The notes: generated by a model from the letters alone, not told the origin. Positions 24,601 through 33,214 are shown, numbered from the stretch's first letter. The stretch: 64,000 bases of DNA from Mnemiopsis leidyi (GCA_000226015.1 JH156402.1:116618-180617); one strand, 5' to 3'. Program-made: numbers and translations.

Positions 24601-26820
24601 TTAAGCAAACTCAGGGTGGTGGTAACCACCACAGAAAAGACCCCACGGCCCCCACAACAATTCAAGGAGAAAAAAATTTGCCATCCCCTAAAGTTTGACC
24701 ACATGAAGTGTGGTATATGGCCCCCGGAAACACATTTTTGTACACTTATTAGAGCCCAACCAGAAAGAGATAGAGACATAAAAATTTGAGATATTGTAGA
24801 TGTTATTAAGTTCTGTGACTTGGGCTATGATAAATTCAATCTAACCCCACTAAGGTACTTTAATAGCTTAGAGGCCTTATCTTGATAGCATCACTGAAGA
24901 GGTAGTAATGAGGGTTAAAAGAGCCAAAATCGAACCCAAAAGAGTAGAAAAAATAGATGATCCTTAGACATCATTTGGCTAGCATTCTAGTCACGCCAAA
25001 AGTACACCAAGTTGATGTGGAAACCAAATCTCAAACTTGTGTTGCTGAACATATGTTAAGACCTTAGCCTGTGTGCGGACACGCTTTGATTTTGAATCAT
25101 TGTCACATATTGGGGGAAGGAAGTGAGGGTAACTTTGAGGTCAAAGACAATGACTCTAGACGAGTCTAGACTCAAATTATGGTTATTTATCTTTAAAAAC
25201 CTCATGTACTTTACTTTAGTAGATATTAAGGGTAATCTAAATCCCGGTCAATTGAACGTCACACCCCCAAATTTACCCTCTTTTTTGGCTCTAACTCCTG
25301 AACGCAAGGTTCAATAGGCTAACCAAAGTAGCACATTTGTATTTACTATTTGTTACACCTGTACCCAGGGTTTAACAGTTGTACTGCAGGGGCACCTCGG
25401 AGATTCTAGATCTTTAACATAGAACCACCTCATTTAACCCTCAATCACAGTTTCTAAAGATGTTACAATACCCTTGGAGCCTCAGCTACACCAGAGGGCG
25501 CTGTAATAGTAAACAAAGATTTAGTAAACAAAGATTTAAATTTAGGGGGGGGGAAATTTGTCATACAAATGATGGACAATTTTGCAAGATAAACTGCATG
25601 ACTAAGAACTTGTGTATTTAACTTTAATAGCTCTACAATTTAAATAATTTTTCCGCCATTTTTCACAAATTGCTTCAAGTAAGCACCTAAACCAGGGGCA
25701 CCACTAGGGGGTGGCATTTTGCTGCGGAGGGGCAACTTATTGGCTAGACCTACAACATTACATAACTGACCGTTTCACTGTCGGCTGAGTAGACTGAGGA
25801 ATTGCATAGGCAAATGACCTTAGCACACTCCTCTAGGATTGGCAGTTCTGGGAATGGAACCCCTTACCTCATTCATAGAAAATCTTGGTAGATACAACTG
25901 CACCACCAACCCCAAATACAGGCTTATTTGTATGGTAAAAGTATACATTATCATCAACTGACAAAAAGGAATATGCAACTTTTGTTTCACAAACCGTTTG
26001 CTTCATAAACTACAATGACATTGAAGTTTGCCTACTGTTTAATTTCAGGATCTAAACAATACATCATATCTGCATGGAGATCAGCAAAAGAACCACAGCC
26101 TCTTGAGGAAAAGGTGGGTTGTCTAAAATAATTTGAGGTATTTTAAAGATGTCCTGTCTAGATAACTTACACTGTTCTGTAGTCAGTGACCATTAAATTT
26201 TGGATGAGGGAAGGGTCAGTTTACCACACTGTTTGACAATTTGACCCAGTCAGGGTGCCATGGCCAAATTGTCAAAAGAATTTGCCTATAGTCAAAAAAG
26301 TTGCCATGACCATACACAATATTTACAAAATAGAGTGGTCCAATAGACAAAGAATTTAAAACAGCCATTTTAACCACGACCATGAACAAAATCTCAAAAT
26401 TTCAATAACCATGGTCTCAACTTATTCAAGAACAGTGAGTAAATTCTTGGGTGTCATGGTCATGGCAAGTGTCTTACCTCTCTTCTTATCAAAACTTTAA
26501 TTGTCGAATATTATCTTAATCCTAACTTTGCAGTCAACAATTTTTTTTTTTTTTAGCTCTGAATTTTTACTCTATATAAATACACATTTGGTTAATGAGT
26601 CCATGTTACACTGTTTCTTATAAATTTCAAAACTTCACTGCAGGAAATAACAATTGAAAGCAAAATAGTCACTCAAAAAGACGAGCAGCAAGCACAAAGA
26701 ACACCATCTCCATCGCCCTCAGTATCAACAACGCAGTATGCCACGCCCTATGCATCAACAAGCATCATGAGAATTCCGACAATAAACAACAACTGGTACA
26801 TGAATGATGACCACTTCTAG
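3106..26820 (+). CDS. Adhesion GPCR with galectin-like, lectin-cassette, Ig, sushi, GAIN/GPS and 7TM domains
   Basis: Exon model (plus): 3106-3643, 8783-8878, 9130-9341, 9593-9770, 10461-10664, 12228-12332, 14462-14691, 15832-16006, 16132-16318, 16409-16491, 17109-17287, 17466-17598, 17794-17963, 19253-19360, 19490-19959, 20178-20662, 20835-20996, 21068-21597, 21840-21974, 22285-22416, 22663-22720, 23569-23744, 26049-26113, 26644-26820. Every junction is GT-AG and in phase except that exon 19490-19959 is one base short. The product would be about 1,660 residues: signal peptide, galectin-like domain, two repeat cassettes, unassigned region, Ig, sushi, GAIN with GPS, seven TM helices, short Ser/Thr-rich tail ending NDDHF. 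Adhesion GPCRs sit in the plasma membrane and signal through a tethered agonist after autoproteolysis. Whether the 5' exons join the 7TM part in one transcript rests on phase agreement only; two tandem genes remain possible. Confidence 0.72.
4233..7656 (-). CDS. CCDC51: CCDC51/MITOK-like mitochondrial membrane protein, long form
   Basis: Minus-strand exons 7308-7082, 6892-6704, 6464-6323 and 6136-4233, all GT-AG and in phase, with a tentative 22-nt first exon 7656-7635 (ATG, phase 1). Similarity to CCDC51 (mitochondrial inner-membrane potassium channel subunit): RYDETYHWVVGTEVTEVQER, the coiled coil around LHLRQLEYDTIQ, FTWLMNAVRESHETERNYNQ, then SLIGAAIGPFIGYMF as the first membrane segment. 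The second membrane segment is at the extreme C terminus (YLYSSIVAISTVVMYFF), as in the family. Between them are about 560 residues of coiled coil, making the protein about 820 residues, roughly double the human one. The N terminus is basic and may be a mitochondrial targeting signal, but the start is uncertain. The gene lies wholly in intron 1 of the adhesion GPCR, on the opposite strand. Confidence 0.8.
8783..10664 (+). CDS. Lectin-like exon cassette, copy 1
   Basis: Four exons: 8783-8878 (GIKVCTTDKETCDHQD), 9130-9341 (YELNWLHDN, APVYVSKVRLLSC), 9593-9770 (SRGYWIFDPPKMLYEF, AICEIEVL) and 10461-10664 (YGKRVQLP, IEKCRKQNASLST, WIGLMNKSN). The last resembles part of a C-type lectin-like fold; the middle exons look like beta-rich ectodomain of unknown family. 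Each exon has a clear counterpart in copy 2. The last exon ends at a phase-1 donor (ccaa|gtacag), where copy 2 has phase 2 and one more exon; the counterpart of that extra exon was not seen and could lie in the gap at 11126-11771. The cassette starts and ends in phase 1. Confidence 0.7.
8898..8965. repeat. 16-bp tandem repeat
   Basis: Four near-identical units of ttttaaaatggaactg in the intron between exons 8783-8878 and 9130-9341. Confidence 0.9.
10230..10330 (+). repeat. Possible tRNA-derived SINE fragment
   Basis: A B-box-like block (gtgggtttaattcccgc) follows a weak A-box-like region in an intron. The remainder of a SINE body is not clear. Confidence 0.3.
11126..11771. other. Assembly gap of 646 N
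   Basis: Runs of N directly abut the left arm of a palindromic element (11772-11951), so the assembly probably broke on that element. An exon of cassette copy 1 may be missing here. Confidence 0.95.
11772..11951. mobile_element. Palindromic MITE-like element
   Basis: Two arms of about 66 bp, starting agtcatacaggtggttat, are inverted copies of each other with only a few differences. The loop is itself partly palindromic (taatagtag ... ctactatta). The left flank is in the gap, so target-site duplication and family cannot be judged. Confidence 0.8.
12228..16491 (+). CDS. Lectin-like exon cassette, copy 2
   Basis: Five exons: 12228-12332 (IKVCTADENACDFQD), 14462-14691 (YTPKWLYDNN, PPVYVSKVRLRSC), 15832-16006 (SRGYWIFDPPKLLYGF, AICEIEIL), 16132-16318 (YGKRLQLP, IEKCRQQNASLST, WIGLLNVSN) and 16409-16491 (a small Cys-rich exon, NDGVCHGYNINSNSCD). 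The first four match copy 1 exon by exon with the same phases except at the last boundary. Entry and exit phases are both 1, so the block is a symmetric module that can be duplicated without breaking the frame. The NASLST, WIGL and Cys pattern suggests a C-type lectin-like half-domain, but calcium-binding motifs are not evident. Confidence 0.75.
12488..13390. mobile_element. Probable non-autonomous DNA transposon, about 900 bp
   Basis: The left end (ggggccatttgttaat, 12488 onward) and right end (acaaacaaatggccctgca, to about 13390) are inverted relatives sharing ggccatttgtt. The interior repeats cgatttgtcg-type blocks and contains a tandem array. The ends resemble hAT termini, but I could not confirm an 8-bp target duplication. 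Confidence 0.5.
13018..13195. repeat. About 21-bp tandem repeat
   Basis: Roughly seven to eight diverged units of ttggtcaaattttgtaacgt inside the putative transposon at 12488-13390. Confidence 0.8.
13660..13850. repeat. TTGTC-rich degenerate tandem repeat
   Basis: Many short units of the type ttgtcataatg and ttgtcatattg, period about 13, with drift. It lies in the 2.1-kb intron before exon 14462-14691. Apart from this array and the element at 12488-13390, I see nothing in that intron. Confidence 0.75.
14757..15625. mobile_element. Inverted-repeat element in adhesion GPCR intron
   Basis: The left part (14757-14890) and the reverse complement of the right part (15490-15620) share a GC-richer repeated text with acagtactatggctgaagt on the left and a close relative inverted on the right. 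It is probably a non-autonomous DNA transposon; family unassigned. Confidence 0.45.
17109..17963 (+). CDS. Adhesion GPCR ectodomain exons of unknown fold
   Basis: Exons 17109-17287, 17466-17598 and 17794-17963, phases 1-0, 0-1 and 1-0, connect cassette copy 2 to the next exon at 19253. Readable pieces are VEYYVRENSSDGNLRKVC, LIVAACEAQGYQFEP, DTFDCKQHTPVVLSTT and NRVQEIGILSDNNLTNIF. I do not recognise a family. The first acceptor (aactcag at 17108) was chosen because it is the one good acceptor in the required phase 1; nearby alternatives give the wrong frame. Confidence 0.55.
18300..18929 (-). mobile_element. LINE ORF1-like fragment in intron
   Basis: Two adjoining open stretches on the minus strand. 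The first begins MMTNVNNKELVDLRASR and carries a coiled-coil stretch (VDKMTQMIAELQSTKSQLIE); the second carries RRNVFVFDLQERKGVN, the pattern that begins the RNA-binding domain of ORF1 proteins of CR1/L2-type LINEs. A stop and frame change separates them, so it is decayed. It lies in the intron between exons 17794-17963 and 19253-19360. Confidence 0.55.
18980..19160. repeat. Dispersed ggtcatggtca repeat, copy 1
   Basis: Rich in ggtcaaaa, ttgaccat and ending gggtgtcacggtcatggtca then gtgccttcc. Related text recurs at about 21720-21830 and 26180-26490 in introns of the same gene. It is likely a transposon family; not assigned. Confidence 0.5.
19253..20662 (+). CDS. Adhesion GPCR Ig and sushi (CCP) exons
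   Basis: Exons 19253-19360, 19490-19959 and 20178-20662. The Ig domain shows ITLLCTAINE, LSWYSAK and ESGIYTCVS, the usual Cys, Trp and YxC. A sushi domain follows: NTCDTADLEKPKHGT then, in the next exon, FADIKCHEGFVYKEK, VVCEKKGVFKV and DYC. The frame breaks once between Ig and sushi, inside cagaaaaatatga near 19869-19875: the Ig frame reaches a stop while the sushi frame is offset by one. Exon length 470 is one short of a phase-0 to phase-0 exon. A missing A in the homopolymer (assembly error or genuine mutation) explains all of it. The rest of exon 20178-20662 is helical and leads into GAIN subdomain A. Confidence 0.7.
20835..26820 (+). CDS. Adhesion GPCR GAIN/GPS and seven-TM exons
   Basis: Exons 20835-20996 and 21068-21597 give the GAIN beta part and the GPS: DATCMYWEKKTASWSNEG, then EYVVCQTNHF|TSFSILM, with predicted cleavage after HF and a tethered agonist TSFSILM. 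Two of four GPS cysteines are missing as a pair (G-C to G-L, C-x-C to C-Q-T). TM1-TM2 lie in 21068-21597, TM3 with SWMFCEALHLYM in 21840-21974, TM4 and loop CCWLS in 22285-22416, TM5 in 22663-22720, TM6-TM7 with LGCTWIFGFF and FAISNSLQGFCVF in 23569-23744, cytoplasmic tail in 26049-26113 and 26644-26820. The tail has a Ser/Thr/Pro run and no obvious PDZ ligand. Phases close exactly to the TAG at 26818-26820. Confidence 0.88.
21720..21830. repeat. Dispersed ggtcagtgcctt repeat, copy 2
   Basis: A short fragment ending aaggtcagtgccttatctcc, related to the repeats at 18980-19160 and 26180-26490. Confidence 0.4.
22721..23568. other. Intron, no gene seen
   Basis: AT-rich intron between the TM5 and TM6 exons. 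A C-rich patch (23380-23410) is the only compositional feature noted. Confidence 0.5.
24168..24535 (+). mobile_element. tRNA-derived SINE, near full length
   Basis: The head is tRNA-like: an A-box region (agtggcgcagtcggttaa) and a B-box (agttcgattcccagc) with normal spacing. A body of about 270 bp follows and the 3' end is a short repeat tail (aagataagataagat). It lies in the intron before exon 26049. A partial relative is at 25778-25912 on the other strand (shared tctactcagcc). Confidence 0.8.
24600..24745 (+). repeat. Dispersed GGGTGGTGGYAACCACC repeat, copy 1
   Basis: Contains cagggtggtggtaaccacca and aagtgtggtatatggccccc. An inverted relative lies at 32470-32640. The block ggtggtaaccacc is itself palindromic. 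Confidence 0.55.
25480..25766. mobile_element. Decayed copy of the hAT-type MITE
   Basis: Collinear with the element at 26882-27161 (shared gacaattttgcaaga, ccagggg, attggctagacctac) but diverged, with poorly preserved ends. A 43-bp stretch inside (aaacaaagatttagtaaaca region, 25505-25547) recurs inverted at 29383-29430. Confidence 0.6.
25778..25912 (-). mobile_element. Partial tRNA-derived SINE
   Basis: On the minus strand, tggtggtgcagttgtatcta (A-box-like) and ggggttccattcccag (B-box-like) are followed by cagtctactcagccgac, matching the body of the SINE at 24168-24535. Confidence 0.6.
26180..26490. repeat. Dispersed ggtcatgg repeat, copy 3
   Basis: The largest copy of the family at 18980-19160 and 21720-21830. 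It ends gggtgtcatggtcatggcaa then gtgtcttacc and lies in the last intron of the adhesion GPCR. Confidence 0.5.
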
Positions 26821-26881
26821 ATTCAAATCTACGGTTCAAGCAAATACATCTCTTAACTGGCCTGCAAAACAATGATTTTGC

Positions 26882-27161
26882 CAGCGGCGTAACGATGCCC
26901 CGGCCACCACAGCTACGCTGAGGGGCGCTGTCCTTAGGGGGTGCCAAATCATCATAAAAATATGGGACAATTTTGCAAGATTAACTGCGCGACTAGCAAA
27001 ATCGCGTGTTTGGTTTAATGACTTCACTATTTATTTAGATTTTTCGGCCATTTTTTCACAAATCGCTCCCAGTAAAGCCTTACACCAGGGGCGCCACTTA
27101 GGGGCGCATTTTCAACGCCGAAGGGCGCCATATTGGCTAGACCTATAACGTTACGCCACTG
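26882..27161. mobile_element. hAT-type MITE with 8-bp target duplication
   Basis: 280 bp with inverted ends cagcggcgtaacg and (complement of) cgttacgccactg, flanked by identical 8-bp gattttgc at 26874-26881 and 27162-27169. The 8-bp duplication and CAG-type terminus indicate a non-autonomous hAT element. It inserted about 60 bp past the adhesion GPCR stop codon, so it is probably in the 3' UTR or just beyond. Confidence 0.85.
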
Positions 27162-27169
27162 GATTTTGC

Positions 27170-28149
27170 AACTTTGAAGAATAGCTGTAAGCCTCACATT
27201 TTAAAGTGGCATTATGATTAGTTAAATTAATTAAATTAAATATATCCATGTATTATTTTCTGTATACATATCGTGCAATTAGCAAGCGATTAGGGGTCTG
27301 ATATAAAAAGTTACTTTTGATTTTTAGTATTCTTGAAAATTGAATTTATTCTTGATATCACATTATCACACGACTAATGAGTTAACTTTTTGTATTAGCA
27401 ACTAACTTTACTATCTAACATACAAATAAGCTCAAGATCAGCTTTCCATCTTTTTGTAAGTTATCATCTCTTTTTTAAATCGTTACACTTATACAGCCCC
27501 TGATTCCCATGAAGCTTCTGAAGCAATATAGACCCTGAAGCAATTTTATTTTGAGTAAGATATCTGTCAATTTAGGCGTTTAATGATTTTATGGAAGAGT
27601 TAGGAGCACATGTTTTGCTGCCGAGTCATGGGAGTTAAATATTAAAAATAAAGTTGTTCAATAACGCTCGCGCTTTCAGATGTTTTTGAAGAATATGCTC
27701 TAATTACTCTAACCATGGCCCCTCAGGGCCCATAGCGTGCGTAACTAATAACGATTAAGACATTTGATTTACAAATGACATCGACATTAAACATAACTAT
27801 TACTAAATTTGCATTGTAATCTTTTTGATTATAAGCCAACAGCAGTAATTTTTCCCTACGCGATCTGTGCACTCAGAATAAACAATGCTTGTGATTTTTC
27901 TGTATAACTGCTTGTACGGCATGTTATACATTGCTGGAAAGAGGAGACTCTCAGCTGGTGATCACAACTTCGATAATTCAAAAAAGATGTTCCTGGTGGA
28001 AGTTATGAGTGTATAACTGCAAATCAACCTAAAAATGCGGCGCGCAGTAGTAAATACGCGAAAAAATATACATCGGAGGAGAATAACTTTGCGAAGGCGG
28101 GGGAGATGCGCATATGAATGTAATCTTTAAGAATTCTTATGTAGACATG
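27170..28149. other. Intergenic, no gene seen
   Basis: AT-rich downstream flank of the adhesion GPCR. No coding exon, RNA gene or repeat was recognised. Confidence 0.5.
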
Positions 28150-28245
28150 TCTCACTGGCGTAGATGGTTAGAAATTATCCTGATGTGCTAAGTCAGACGA
28201 TGACGAGTTCGAGACCCGCTAAAAGCACTTGGAAAACTTTACTTT
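28150..28245 (+). mobile_element. tRNA-like SINE head
   Basis: tctcactggcgtagatggtt (A-box-like) and gacgagttcgagacccgcta (B-box-like) at tRNA spacing, followed by unrelated AT-rich DNA. It is too decayed for a functional tRNA fold to be claimed. Confidence 0.5.
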
Positions 28246-28883
28246 TTTAAAAACTTGTGACAATCAAAAAACTTAAGTAAATAGTTTTTACGTACAATCG
28301 AGTCATCAACACAGTCACAACAACATGAACAAAGAGTCAATAAGATTGTATTTTAGATCAAAGTACGGTTAAACTACGATTTACCCGGCCCTAATATACC
28401 GTGCCCCTGGTCTACTGGACACTGGTTCTAAGAATTCAAAAAATAAACAAGTTCCTCGTCTAATTCACAACTTTCAAGCCTTAAAAAGCACATTTAATCT
28501 AAAATGTGCTTACTGATGATATCCTCCCCCCACTCCAGTGTATGGTTACTCCACTTTCATCACTACACACTCTCCTTCCTCTTAAAAGCCCATTTTAGGG
28601 CCCTTCGTGGGTCCGCGGAGGTAAAAATGGGCTTTTTAGGGACGTGGCCCCAACCCTCCTATATAAAGAATGTGATAGGTACTGTCCTGAGTCGGGTACT
28701 TCGCAAGGGGAGACACACTAAGTTTTGCAAAAAGCTTTCGAGTGGAGTCAAATTTGCAGACACATAACAGAGAGCAGGATCAACAAACTAGTACACAAAA
28801 CTTTGACACAGAAACCCCTGTCCTCGATGGGGAGCCTGAACCGAATGCGGTAAACTACTAGACAGTCACATTCACACAGGGAC

Positions 28884-28894
28884 NNNNNNNNNNN
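28884..28894. other. Short assembly gap (11 N)
   Basis: Eleven N within a GC-richer stretch. Confidence 0.95.
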
Positions 28895-29099
28895 GGAAGC
28901 TTCGGTAACGGGCTGCGCTTTGGCTTGAGTAACATAGTTGCTAGCTTGTGGAGACAGTAGGAAGGGGCCCGGAAAAGCTGCACGGCACTCGGGTCCCTGG
29001 TTTAGCTGTCTCCGCACACTCGCTGCTCTGCTCATAGCCATGCAGTAGTCACGTGAGCGTTAAGCTGATCACAACACCTGAAATCAAGGCTCTAGATTT

Positions 29100-30470
29100 A
29101 ACAAGCCTTCCTGTGCGCATGGCCCGCTCGCGTGGCCGAGCCATTTGCTGAGCCGGCGTCGCCTATGCATGCCGGATGCCCGCGCCTCTCAGAATTCGGA
29201 TGGGTCGCTGGCGACCTACCCGAGTTTAGAGCCGCGCGTGTGGGCGGTGCTGGTTTGGCAGCTGAGCTTGGCGCGCGCAGCGGCTCCGCGCGGCCAATCA
29301 AATTTAATTTTTTGGAAAACCCGAGTGACTTGCCGCCACAACGCGTTATGTTTATCTATGATATGTTTTGATGTAAAAATAAACCTAAATTTAAATCTTT
29401 GTTTACTAAATCTTTGTTTACTATACTATCACTTGCACTTTGGACTTAATGGAAGACGCGGTCACGCTTAATGATAATCAACTAATTCTTATCTAGTCTT
29501 ACGATTACATGTTAATAACAAACATGGTCAGTAGAATTGTAGATTTTACATCTGGTTGCAGACTGACACGCTGGCTGACAATAAGAGCAGAGTTCTAATA
29601 CACTATGTATACTAGAGGAGCATGCAAGCAATAATTGGTAACACAGTAATTTACATTACTATAATTTCAATTTAAAATAATTTTAGTCATTAGCTGTCTA
29701 TTTTGTCGCTAATTTTCATTGCTTTGTTACCAAGGCGCGCGCCGGAGGCTGCCGCTTCGCGGCAGTAGGGCTATGCAACGTGTACAGTGTAGCAAGAATG
29801 ATACTGATAATATCCGTCTAACGTTTTAACGAAACGCGAACGCCGGGAGCCGCGCACGCGAATCAGGCAACACCTTGACAATATGTGCTGGTTGACGCGA
29901 GATGCAATGATATCTGTCTAACGTTCTAACAAGGAGATCAGCAGGAAACTGCGAGCCGCGCGCGGGTCGGCCGGGTCGGGTAACACCTCGACAATGTGCT
30001 GGTCAATGATTGTAGGTTGATAACCTACTGTCGCGGCCATCACGCGCTGTCACGCATTTCTGGACGCGCATCGCCCGTTGAGTCAATGATGTTTCTTGTC
30101 TGTACTAGCATTGAGAGGAGTCCATCTTCTAAATTCTAACAGAGGTAGTTGCTTTGTTAATTGCTCCACGATGGGGGTTTTTCAGAAACCAAATTGCTTC
30201 CATTGTAAAGTTCGATTTTATGTCGCGTCGTTGAAGTCGTTGGGATGACTATCATGCTTTGATCAGCTTACAGGGACAAATCCTCGTCCTGACCTGGTAA
30301 GATGTACTGCATACTGATTGACAAATGATTTGCTTGGGGACCTCAGGCTAATTGTTGCTTTGCAACAATCGATCGGAGGAAAACGTAGAAAGAGCCGCGC
30401 ATCGATCGGAGGGAAACGTAGAGAGAGCCGCGCATCGCCTGGTAACAAGTGACGTGTTTTAGTTTAATCA
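29100..30470. other. GC- and CpG-rich block with internal repeats
   Basis: Base composition differs sharply from its surroundings, with many cgcg tracts (29100-29300, 29730-30060). A block with atatccgtctaacgtt recurs near 29808 and 29908 and weakly near 30623, and a 35-bp unit with gatcggagg, aaacgtaga and gagccgcgc is duplicated at 30367-30437. Frames here are open by composition only and I do not call genes. A mobile element or CpG-rich regulatory region is possible. Confidence 0.5.
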
Positions 30471-30879
30471 TTTGATCTCAAATCAGCTTCCGATTCGGTT
30501 ATCAGGCTCTCTCGATCGGATGTTCCGGACGACGAAGAAAGGACACAAGCACATCTTTCTAAGCAACCATGGACCAACTCAAATCTGATCGCACTCGCAG
30601 AAGATACAAAGATTAACGAGATTATATCCGTCTACCGTTCTAAATTTAGCTGCGTGAGCTTGAGTTGGGTATTACCGCGACAAATGCAAAGAGTTCATGA
30701 TAACGATATCATTATGTTGTTTAGCGTTAAATTGTCATGTAAATCACTAAATTTTAAAATTGACTGATGAAATATGATTATCATACATTTTGCATTTAAG
30801 GTTTTCTTTTGTTTTTAAGAATTTTCTGAATAATAGATCAAAATATTGTTAGCCATGAAAATGATGTCGAGATCAAGTG

Positions 30880-31020
30880 GCACATCATGTTCCGTGTCAC
30901 GTGTGGCGGAACATTATCCTAACTAGATGACATATGCCACAATACTTACCAGGGAACATGATCCTAACTAGACGGCACATTCTGCGACACGTGATCTGAT
31001 ACGTTCCATCTAGCTAGGGT
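30880..31020. repeat. Duplicated ggaacat-atcctaactaga block
   Basis: Two near-copies of ggaacatnatcctaactaga, each with a gtgtcacgtgtgg- or gcgacacgtgatc-type CACGTG palindrome nearby. It could be a tandem repeat of unknown origin; function is not supported. Confidence 0.45.
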
Positions 31021-31139
31021 CTTAATTGTCCCTTTTTGATGGGGTTGTCTCCTTAATGAGAGGGTGCCATATGCTAGTAATCTTTCTGACCCTTTATCTG
31101 ATTCAGCTAGGAGGTAGAAGATGTCTGTGGTGGATTAAG

Positions 31140-32130
31140 TAATATGTCGGGGTGCTGGGCATGGCTCCTGTATTATTTTGAGAGCCAGTGCTTGTATCCT
31201 CCTAAGCTTTGTGGCATTGATGTTGGTGTGTGTGTTCCAACAGTTTTTGTTAATGGTGATAAATCTGTCGGTTACCATGTGAATGATTCATTGGGCTGTT
31301 GCAGGGTCGAGTTTTGTCATTTGGATGGCCTCAGCAACCTCTTTGAACTACACATTTTCAAAGGCTGCCTCTAAGTCAAGAAACACCCCCTAACACATAT
31401 CCCATCTTGGCAATCCTGCGCTCTATCCTTGTACTCTGGTTTCCCTGGTTTATGTATGTAGATACCATGGTAGTTTCTCCCATGGACCAGGAATGTGTTG
31501 GTTTTCGTGATTTTTGATCATGATAGTTTTGGTCATGTCTTTGATGTGTCCAAAGTTTCAAGGACTTTGTCCAGTCTATCTGTGCCATGAATTTCGTTTA
31601 ATAAGTAGTTGCTGATGTGGTGGGGACGGGGGTCTGTTTGAAGGGGAGAATCCCAGCTCTGTTCGAAATGGGCTGTTGTCATTACATCAAGAGTTTCACT
31701 GACGTTTCGAGTAAGAGTGCCACCAGGTTTGTAAACTGCTTCCAGTTTTTCTGTGGGGTTGTTGCGTTGCTTGATTTGAGAATTGTGCTTATGGGAGCAG
31801 ATTCTTTGATTGTTTCAGTCTGTTTGCAGAATGTATGCCACACTTCACGTTGTGCTTGACAGAAGTTTTAGTTGTGGATTTCATTGGTTAGTCTAACAGC
31901 TTGCTGATATGATGTGGATTTGGTTTTGTGGACTAGTTTGAGCTTGTGTCGTATCTTTCTCTGTGAGCCTCCTCGATTTGTGGAGTAAACCAGGGTGGTT
32001 TACGGATAGAGCTGGAGATATCAGTGATTAGACAGGCTTTTTCAAAAGCCTTCTCAAGGGAGTTGTTGTTTTCAACTGTTTGGTTGATATCGTTGGTGTT
32101 GGTTATGTTAGTGATGTTTAGATTAAGGTC
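31140..32130 (-). mobile_element. Decayed LINE reverse-transcriptase region
   Basis: Read on the minus strand, pieces in different frames fit the region between endonuclease and RT of R1/Jockey-like LINEs: KPPWFTPQIEEA near 32000, then the acidic RT motif LDLEAAFENV near 31370 and TDRFITI further on. Several frame changes and stops interrupt it, so it is inactive. Confidence 0.6.
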
Positions 32131-32149
32131 GTAGCTATATAATTATATA

Positions 32150-32470
32150 TTATATCAGTCGCAAAACGCAAAGCGTGCCTCCAGCCAGAAAAGACATGTG
32201 GTTATTAGATTCCTAGTAAATTTCGCATCTTAATGCTGGGGTCACAAGATAATTTCTCTGCTCCGAAATTATCAAATTCGGATTCTTTGTTAAATTTTAC
32301 ATCAAAATACTTGTCTGAGTATTTTTTTTATCCTAGCTCAAGTTAAAAATTTCCATTTTGGGGCCTCATAAGGCGTCACTTAAGGGGCCATGTGATCATC
32401 TTTCGGCTACAATACTATCAAATTCGGATTCCTCATAAAATTTTACGTCAAAATACTGGGGTTGGGTCGT
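32150..32470. repeat. Dispersed repeat with gcaaaacgcaaagcgtgcct end
   Basis: Begins atcagtcgcaaaacgcaaag; the same end occurs inverted at about 15655-15700 and again at 49112-49140. Inside, the phrase caaattcggattc recurs twice and related text is at 49290-49520 and (inverted) 60600-60960. It is a transposon family of unknown class. Confidence 0.55.
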
Positions 32471-32640
32471 ATACCACACATCATGTTGTCATACTAGGGG
32501 GTGGCAACTTTTCTTCTTCTTTTTTCCTTTTTTACCCTTACTTAAATTTGACGAATTATTGAATGAGAATAGGGTTAAAAATTTTTGGTTAAGTGTCTTT
32601 TCTGGGGTGGTTGCCACCACCCTAATCACTCAGTACCATT
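32470..32640 (-). repeat. Dispersed GGGTGGTGGYAACCACC repeat, copy 2
   Basis: Reverse-complement relative of 24600-24745, sharing gggtggtggcaaccaccc and gatgtgtggtatac. Confidence 0.5.
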
Positions 32641-33214
32641 ACAGAAAAAATTCATTTTTACATGGTTGTAAAACTTAGAGTTTCACACATTTCAAACCCT
32701 TTAGGATGTACGTGGGACAATGGGCTCTTTGAGATCGGTAGTGGAAAAGTTTCACCGAATTTAGCTTTGTTTGAGCACACTTACTCTGTGATACACTTAG
32801 CCTTTGGATATACTCGCCAACTGGTAATTGTTCATGACATTCTGACCCTGTCGTTAAATTGTGAACACCCTACTCCTTCACAAGCATGTGTAAGGTAGGA
32901 CACACCCTCAGTAGATCAACTTAGCATGTCCTGCTCATCAGGGGAAGGGTCATGCCTGCAGTGAATTATTAAAACTTTCAGTAGAGTTCTTAAGGAAAGA
33001 GAACCTATCAATTTGTAAGGTTCTCTTAGGTTAAGTACTCTTTCACACTTATACTTGTTTACAATCACTTGCTATCGAAAAATTTACTTTGCGAATCACT
33101 TCCTTCTCTTAATGTTATGTATCATTCATACATTTGTTGTGTATCATTAAGCAAACAAAATATAAACAAGTTGGTTTCTATCAGAGGTGTAATTGCATTT
33201 GAATTGTGTTGACT
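32641..33214. other. Upstream region of the Ig receptor, no element defined
   Basis: No exon recognised before the signal-peptide exon at 33215. The promoter and 5' UTR of that gene are expected here, but I see no decisive motif. Confidence 0.4.

Noticed and set aside
26821-33214. Virus-like or LTR elements
   Set aside because: No LTR pairs, protease, integrase, capsid or envelope patterns were seen here or elsewhere; reverse-transcriptase traces are of LINE type.
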